A stretch of DNA of 64,000 nucleotides from Augochlora pura (Eukaryota; Arthropoda; Insecta; Hymenoptera; Halictidae): the NCBI RefSeq assembly GCF_028453695.1, contig NC_135775.1, positions 23,904,545-23,968,544 on the forward strand, in the 5' to 3' direction. The stretch's first letter is position 1, and the number at the start of each line of letters is the position of its first letter. The position numbers and the translations under genes were made by a program. Under the pieces are notes generated by a model. It had not been told where the DNA came from and did no database searches. It was given only the letters and a program-made list of their open reading frames with translations. Below, one piece after another: positions 58,146 to 64,000 of the stretch.

Positions 58146-61100
58146 TAAAATTAGAAACTCCCATCTTTGTAAATAGTTTCCATCTTTGTAAAGAAGAATC
58201 GTGGTTCAACATAAAATTTTTATTCTAAAAATTAGTTAATGACAGAATATAATAAATCAGATAATATAATAAAAAAATAATTCTTCTATTATGAAGAAAT
58301 TAGTGATAACAAGAGGGAGATTCACGATTTCATTATTTCTACGAAACAAATGGTAAGAAGAACAATCAGATGAATATTATATGAAAACGATTAAAGACTT
58401 ATATCGCGGCAAAGTAAATTGAAAATGTTTGCCGCAAGATCCGCAAACCGGCGACGAATTAAACGTGCTGATTCGAGCTCCTTGCCGATTCAAATGCTTC
58501 ATTAAAACAATTTACGTCATCACTTCGCTCTAAATGCGCCCGCCGCACGTATAATTAAGATATTCACGAAAAATCGTAGGAGATCCGCACTTTCCCGCGA
58601 ATTCCACGACGACGATTAATACACGTCATAAATGTTACGCGTCCATGGTAAAATTGAATAACAGCAGCGCAAAATTAATATATAGAATCTCAAGAAATTC
58701 AAAAGTGTCTTAAAAGTATTATTTTTGTTCTATACAAATTAGCGGAGGAAAAAAGGATTTGACATTCAGAGTACGTCTTTCGCGACTTTTATTTTCCATG
58801 AAAGTCCGCGGTCTAACGATTAGACAGATTTTATGCGAATTCCACGAGTTTATGGCAAGCGAAGGAAATATGAAAGCAGTAAATGCAGGAGAAACTTTTA
58901 ACAATGCAACTTCCAACTGATGAAAAACCTTCGGAATGAAAATAAATGTCTAATTAACTCTTGTTTCTTGTCGTCTGGGTAGAAACTTTTAACTTTGCAT
59001 AAAAGTCCGCGGTTTACTAATGATTAATGTATGGTCCACCTTTACTGGGTCACGTGGTAAAGTGTACCTTTAATTGTCATCTAATTACTCAATTCACGAA
59101 AATTAGACTAAACAAAGTTGCATGTAGGAGTAGGGGAGTTGTGAGTATAATACCTAAAAATATGAATAATTAATTAGCAAAGCTGAGAATTATTAAAATC
59201 ATTCCTTGGCAATCACTATGACGTCTGTCGCGAATGTTCCTTGCTGTAGAATATATCCTAGTCTCGTAGAACTCTGCCGCTTCATAGGTTAATCACTGTC
59301 TAAGAGGTTAATCGAGCAATTCGGAATAAAATCGATGGAGCATTTTACGTCGGCGTACATCTGCTTATACGGCACGTAGAAGAGTGACTGCGGCCGTTCC
59401 TTAGATAAGGAGCGTTCATGTGCAGAAAAATGCAAATTGTCCGCTTGGTTCCAGAATTACATACTCGGCGGGATAAGTGTGTCCCGGGCGATACGCGGTG
59501 GGCGAGATCCAGCTGGCAACGGGCCTTGATACGATCGCTTCACGGTGATTCGGGCGGAGCTTATTTAATTTTACGTGTTGCCGGCGCGGGGCCCATCACG
59601 CGAGATTTCGCCGCGGCGGGCGCGGAAGGAGGTCTCGGTTCGACGCAAGATTGATTAAAACTGATTGCTCAATTACTCGAAAACCGAGCACGCTTTTTTT
59701 CACCCTTTCTTTTTCAAAGAGTCGCGCTTCTCGCGGGAGTTCATTAAATCCGTTTCGAAGTAGAGAGAAAGAAAAAAAAAGAAAGAAAACGGAAAAATAA
59801 AACGAGGGGGGCGCGGGACAAGCGATCGAAAGAAATTCGCTAATATCGTTACACTCGTCCGAGTTTTAACGAGCCAAGACGCGCGATCGCTTCGTTAAGC
59901 GTTCGGCACGGGTAGACGGGGGATATAGTTTCGTTTATCTAAAGGAATCGCGAGGTGGAAGTTTTGCTAATTTCCCGACGATCGGAACTTCGATAGGACG
60001 CGGGCCCGGATATCGCGGAGCCGTAGAGAAATATTTCGAGGCACACGCGAGACTCGGCGACGCTGCGAAAAACTCGGCGACTTCGTGTTTCTTACGCGGA
60101 TCGTGTTAATTAGCTTTCAAAGGGGCTTCGTACTGTAACGAGCGCGAAAATCCGTCGACTCGATCGGGGGATAGAAACTCCGATGAAAAATCTCGCTGCG
60201 TTCGACGCCGTGCGATTTATCTTTCGCTGTTAATTAATTGCGAGCGCTTTTTAGAAGTTGCTTCTTGAATGTTTGAATTGGAGGACTGCGAAGATTGCAC
60301 TATAACTATTACTATAGCTGTGTACTATAACTATTTTCAGAAGAATTGTCACATTATGAAACTTTTTACTGATAATTGTATATTTTAAAAGAAAAATACT
60401 TCTGCAACGATTTAAATTAAAATTCTTGTATATATTCATAAATTTCACACATCTTAGAATAATTTTAGAAAAACATGATAAAACGCATATAAAATTGATC
60501 TCAAAAATAGGAAACCTAGAAATTAAAAATATCAAAAACAGAAAATTAAATCTGTCTCTATTAAATAAATCGTTAAATAATAAAAATCACTTCCACACCC
60601 GATCAATTATACAAGTATTAAATAAGAGCAAAATATACCAAATAAAAATCCCATAAATTGAAACAACATCTCCGCTCTAGATTTAAAACAGTCTCGCGAG
60701 GAAAGGGTTGAGAACTCGACGGACTTCGACTCGAATACCTCGAGACAAGCAAACTACGAGCTTTCCCTAATTTCTCATGCAGCAAACCGCTGATTCCGAA
60801 AGCGACTTCGAGAGCCGTAAAATCCTGGACGGCACGGATTCCCATTGAAAAAAGAAAGAGAGAAAAAAACCCGCGGAGCGTAGGTAACGTCGTTTAAAGG
60901 ATTTGTTGGCCGCAAATTGATCGAATCTCGCGAATTTCGCTTCGCTACGATCCCGGGCAACATTAAATTGTGTCGGCATCGAGAGGAGGCCGAAACGGCC
61001 GCGGCGGCGGCCAAAAGGACGGACAAGGAGGAGAAAGCAATCAAGAGTCAGTAAAATTTTCGGGGAATTTCCGCGGCCCCTGCTCGCAACGAGCACCCGG

Positions 61101-62394
61101 TAACGATCAGCCAATCCTGACGAGTAAAACGGGTCCGAGGCCATCATCGGGACGTTAGATTAACGTTCCCGGGCGGTACCTGGGAACTTCATATTACGTT
61201 TCCGGGGTTGTTTGTTTCCTCCCGCGACTCCCGTTTCCGGCGATGCACCGGCCGACGGGGGAGGGGGAGTTTCCGCGCGGCGATTTGTCGCGGCTAAATG
61301 CAATTGTCCCCTTATTTCTTCGATAATTGTGAAATCGGTTGATGAAACTCTGGCCGGCGACGACGTCGCTCGCCCCCTCCCCTCCCCCTCTCTCCTCCCG
61401 CCCTTATAGCTCGGCCCTCGGTCGCGTGTACACAAGGGCGAGAGACCCCGGACCGAAAAAGGGAAAATTATTAATCGTTCGACGGACGTGTACGGAGAGC
61501 CGAAACGAGCGGCCGTGCGGCGAGCACTTTTAAATTGGAAACCGGGGTTAAATCAACCAACCCCTTCTCCAGGTTCGACGTTCGCTCGCCGAGTTTTCGT
61601 CGACTCTTCGCGAAGGTGGTCTCGCCACCTGAACTGCGACGGCCACGCCGGTGTCAAAATTACCGTCACGCGAACGCTGCGGTAATAATAATTGTAACAA
61701 TTCCAAATGTAATAATTCCAGTCGCGGCCATTGTCGCAAATTTTTAGCGACGAATTTTGTAACTGTAGCACGCGTTGCCGTGGCCTAACCTCGAAATCGG
61801 ACATCGAGAAGCGCATCGGCGTATCAATTAGCCGCGAATTATTTTCAGAGAGACAATTGGTAGTTATTTATTGATGATAGGTGAAAGTAATATCTGTGTC
61901 ATAACGTTGGAATCATTTTTTTATTGATGTTAGAAAATCGTATTTTATTCGAAAAAGAATTTCTATGAAATAGAAGCGTTTTCCATGTGAAATAATGATG
62001 AGCAATGATAATAAAATTGAGAGAGTGGAATCTTAAGCAGTGAAAATATTAAAAGAATGTAAGGGTGTCTATTTATTATATATAACTCATTGAGATGGAC
62101 ATTTGTGACGTCTTAACCTCTTCAGGAATAGTGATACATATACGTTTACTTATCTTAAACTCATGATTATTCTAATTATAAAAGAACGAGAGATAGTTGA
62201 AAAATTATCCACAGCAAAATTTCTTGCCAATAGCAAAACACCTAATTTAATAAAACGAAATTTAATCAATGAAAAATATAAAAGAAATATATCTATTCTT
62301 GCTATAAAAATTCATCCCCGAAAAGGCTAAAGACGTCCACCAGACTTCTTTAAAACGTCTTAAAAACATATGAAATATGGAAAATCGTGCACCC

Positions 62395-62468
62395 TAAAAA
62401 TTCATCCCAAACATTCAACCCCTAAACCCCTAAACATTTAACCCTTAAACATTCACCCCCAAATATTC
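62395..62468. repeat. 14-17 bp AAACATTCAACCCCT array
   Basis: Five to six units of AAACATT(C/T)A(A)CCC(C/T)T. They resemble degenerate telomere-like sequence on one strand but the unit is longer and internal AT blocks are present. Confidence 0.7.
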
Positions 62469-63169
62469 TCCCAATTGCTCCAAGACGTCAGCCACGAAGG
62501 TCCAAACAGCCGCAAGTGGAACAAATCGAAAGAGATAGTCTCCGGTCCGGTAAAAGTTGTCGTCGAATCGGTTCGTCGGTGCCGCACAATTCGGAATCTC
62601 GCGGACAGATGGGTTTCATTAGGCGATCGAAATTGGCTGGGCGCCGGGAGCCAGAAGCCGGCGGATGGACCGCCCCCGTGGAAAGAAAAAAGAGGCGGGC
62701 AGACCCGAGGAAAAAGAAGTGGCCGGGAAAGAGCGCGGAGAACCGCGGGTAAAGGCTGTCAGGCCGGGACGGGGGGGGGGCGCCCGAGAAGTTGCCGCTA
62801 TCAGCGAAAAGGGGTAAACGCTTCAGCCCAGTTGGCTAACGCGCCGAGAGAAATCGATGGTTAATGGACAAAGTTGACACCGTTGCAACATCCCGAAACT
62901 GCTTCGGGAAACTACCGACATTCGTTTCACTTAGGCTGCTCCTGCCGGCTGCTGGCAACCGACCCTCTCTACCTCACCTCACCTCCCCTCCCCGCCAACC
63001 CCCGCGCCTTCTAGCCGAAAACCGTGTCCCGGCCAATGGTTTTCCCGCGTTCCTCTGTATTATCCGATATCCACACGCCGCGGAGCTTATTCGGCGAACC
63101 GGCGACTTTCGGAAGGACCAACCACCCCTCCCACTCCCTTCCGACGTTGAATGGGGCAGAATGAAGTGC

Positions 63170-63199
63170 GGAGAGAGAGAGAGAGAGGGAGAGAGAGAG
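63170..63199. repeat. (GA)n microsatellite
   Basis: GA run with one GGGA interruption. Confidence 0.95.
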
Positions 63200-64000
63200 T
63201 CCACGGTTTCATAAATTCTTTCACGGGATATTCGGCGCTGGGACGGCGTGGCGGGACGCCGATGGGGATCCCGTGCTCCGCCAGCCGGAAAACCCTAAGG
63301 TGAATGGAATTTGTTAGCCGGCGCGGTAAGCGGCCTCTCGTGCTTCCCCTTAAGGAGATCGTCGGCCGAGTATTAGATTTTTCTTCGTTCCTTTCGTTTG
63401 GAAATTCATGCGATCGTTTCCTCCGCGTCGGCTGCGGTCAGCAACAATCGTGCTTTTTTATAGCCGATTTTTCTACGCGATCGTTGCAAAATATGAATCA
63501 TGTTGCATGGTGGCGCGAGTCGAATTTTCCTCGTTGCGAGTAATATTGTTTGACGAGAAAAATTGTTAACATTACTTACAGTTTGGTTATTAGCTTTTTA
63601 TTAATTATATTTTAAGATACGAGAAAAAATGTTTGGAAATGTGATTCACGTTCTCTTAATGCACTCATGTGGAAGTTGTACTAAAAATTCAGAAAAAAAT
63701 TGCATTTTACGTTTTCATCGTGTTTGTAAATGTTTTAGAAAACATCTAAGTGTCTCCGTTTTCTCTTGAGTAGGATAACTTGAGAGAATCTATTGCAAGT
63801 TAGGTATCTTCTTTTATGCTGTTATTATATTTGTGACAAGGGTTGTGAGAAAAATCGAGATAAATCATAGTAATATTAACGTTATTTATCGCTATTTTAT
63901 GTATATCTACATTTTACGTAATATCGTCCTCTGACTCAATTTTCATGGACATTTTCGTTCCCTCAGAATTGTTTAAACTTCACCAGCGAGATAAAAACGC

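Larger units (their letters stand above)
58146..64000. other. Non-coding mosaic, no gene seen
   Basis: AT-rich 58.1-59.15, 60.24-60.7, 61.83-62.46 and 63.55-64.0 kb, GC-rich 59.2-60.2, 60.7-61.8 and 62.5-63.5 kb. Frames of 60-129 codons lie in the GC-rich parts on both strands. A frame at 59418-59654 contains GDSGGA but lacks any other trypsin-like feature. Confidence 0.65.

Noticed and set aside
59418..59654. GDSGGA motif in a 78-codon frame, reminiscent of trypsin-like proteases
   Set aside because: The frame lacks the His and Asp motifs and any other family feature. The upstream residues are unlike a protease.

Overview
The window is eukaryotic nuclear DNA, almost certainly from an insect and most like an aculeate hymenopteran (bee-type) genome. 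That assignment is inference. It rests on abundant CpG, alternation of GC-rich and AT-rich blocks every 0.5-1 kb, many (GA)n/(CT)n microsatellites and long G/C homopolymers, and short TTAA-flanked piggyBac-like repeats. There is no bacterial-style gene layout: no operons, no dense open reading frames, no rRNA, no tRNA and no CRISPR array. One run of exactly 100 N (3203-3302) is a scaffold gap.

I find no convincing protein-coding gene. The longest open frames (up to about 250 codons) run through (GA)n/(CT)n tracts or the N gap, or are GC-rich frames open on both strands with no recognisable domain. The window is best read as intergenic DNA or a very long intron. The few places with real gene-like signals are: (i) 44.8-45.45 kb, where two GCGCATGCGC palindromes and two GGCGCCATTT boxes lie in mirrored orientation, like a divergent housekeeping promoter, with possible splice donors to the right; (ii) 46.0-46.3 kb, with GC-box, CACCC-type and AP-1-like sites; (iii) 54.17-54.20 kb, an AAGATGGCGC box fused to a GTAAGT donor; (iv) 25.3-25.6 kb, with two short protein-like open frames separated by a pyrimidine tract.

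Layout. 0-3.2 kb: AT-rich lead-in, then GC-rich DNA with GA/CT arrays, up to the gap. 3.3-8.5 kb: GC-rich blocks, with a diverged 137-bp direct repeat at 4.98-5.31 kb. 8.5-20 kb: AT/GC mosaic with minisatellites (36, 17, 62, 28 and 16 bp), paired hairpins at 9.4 kb and MITE ends at 14.1 and 18.2 kb. 20-30 kb: GA-rich block, 20/40-bp array, a higher-order 12-bp/492-bp GA array at 23.7-24.9 kb, and a 24-bp array at 29.6 kb. 30-44 kb: GC-rich blocks with small MITEs at 30.2, 32.9, 34.7, 36.1 and 38.4 kb. 44-47 kb: promoter-like zone. 47-64 kb: GC/AT mosaic with 27-, 44- and 34-bp minisatellites and a MITE end at 57.1 kb.

Two themes recur. A family of short elements has ends resembling CCCTTTGCACTC next to TTAA. 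And most AT-rich valleys carry their own private minisatellite, with little sharing between arrays.
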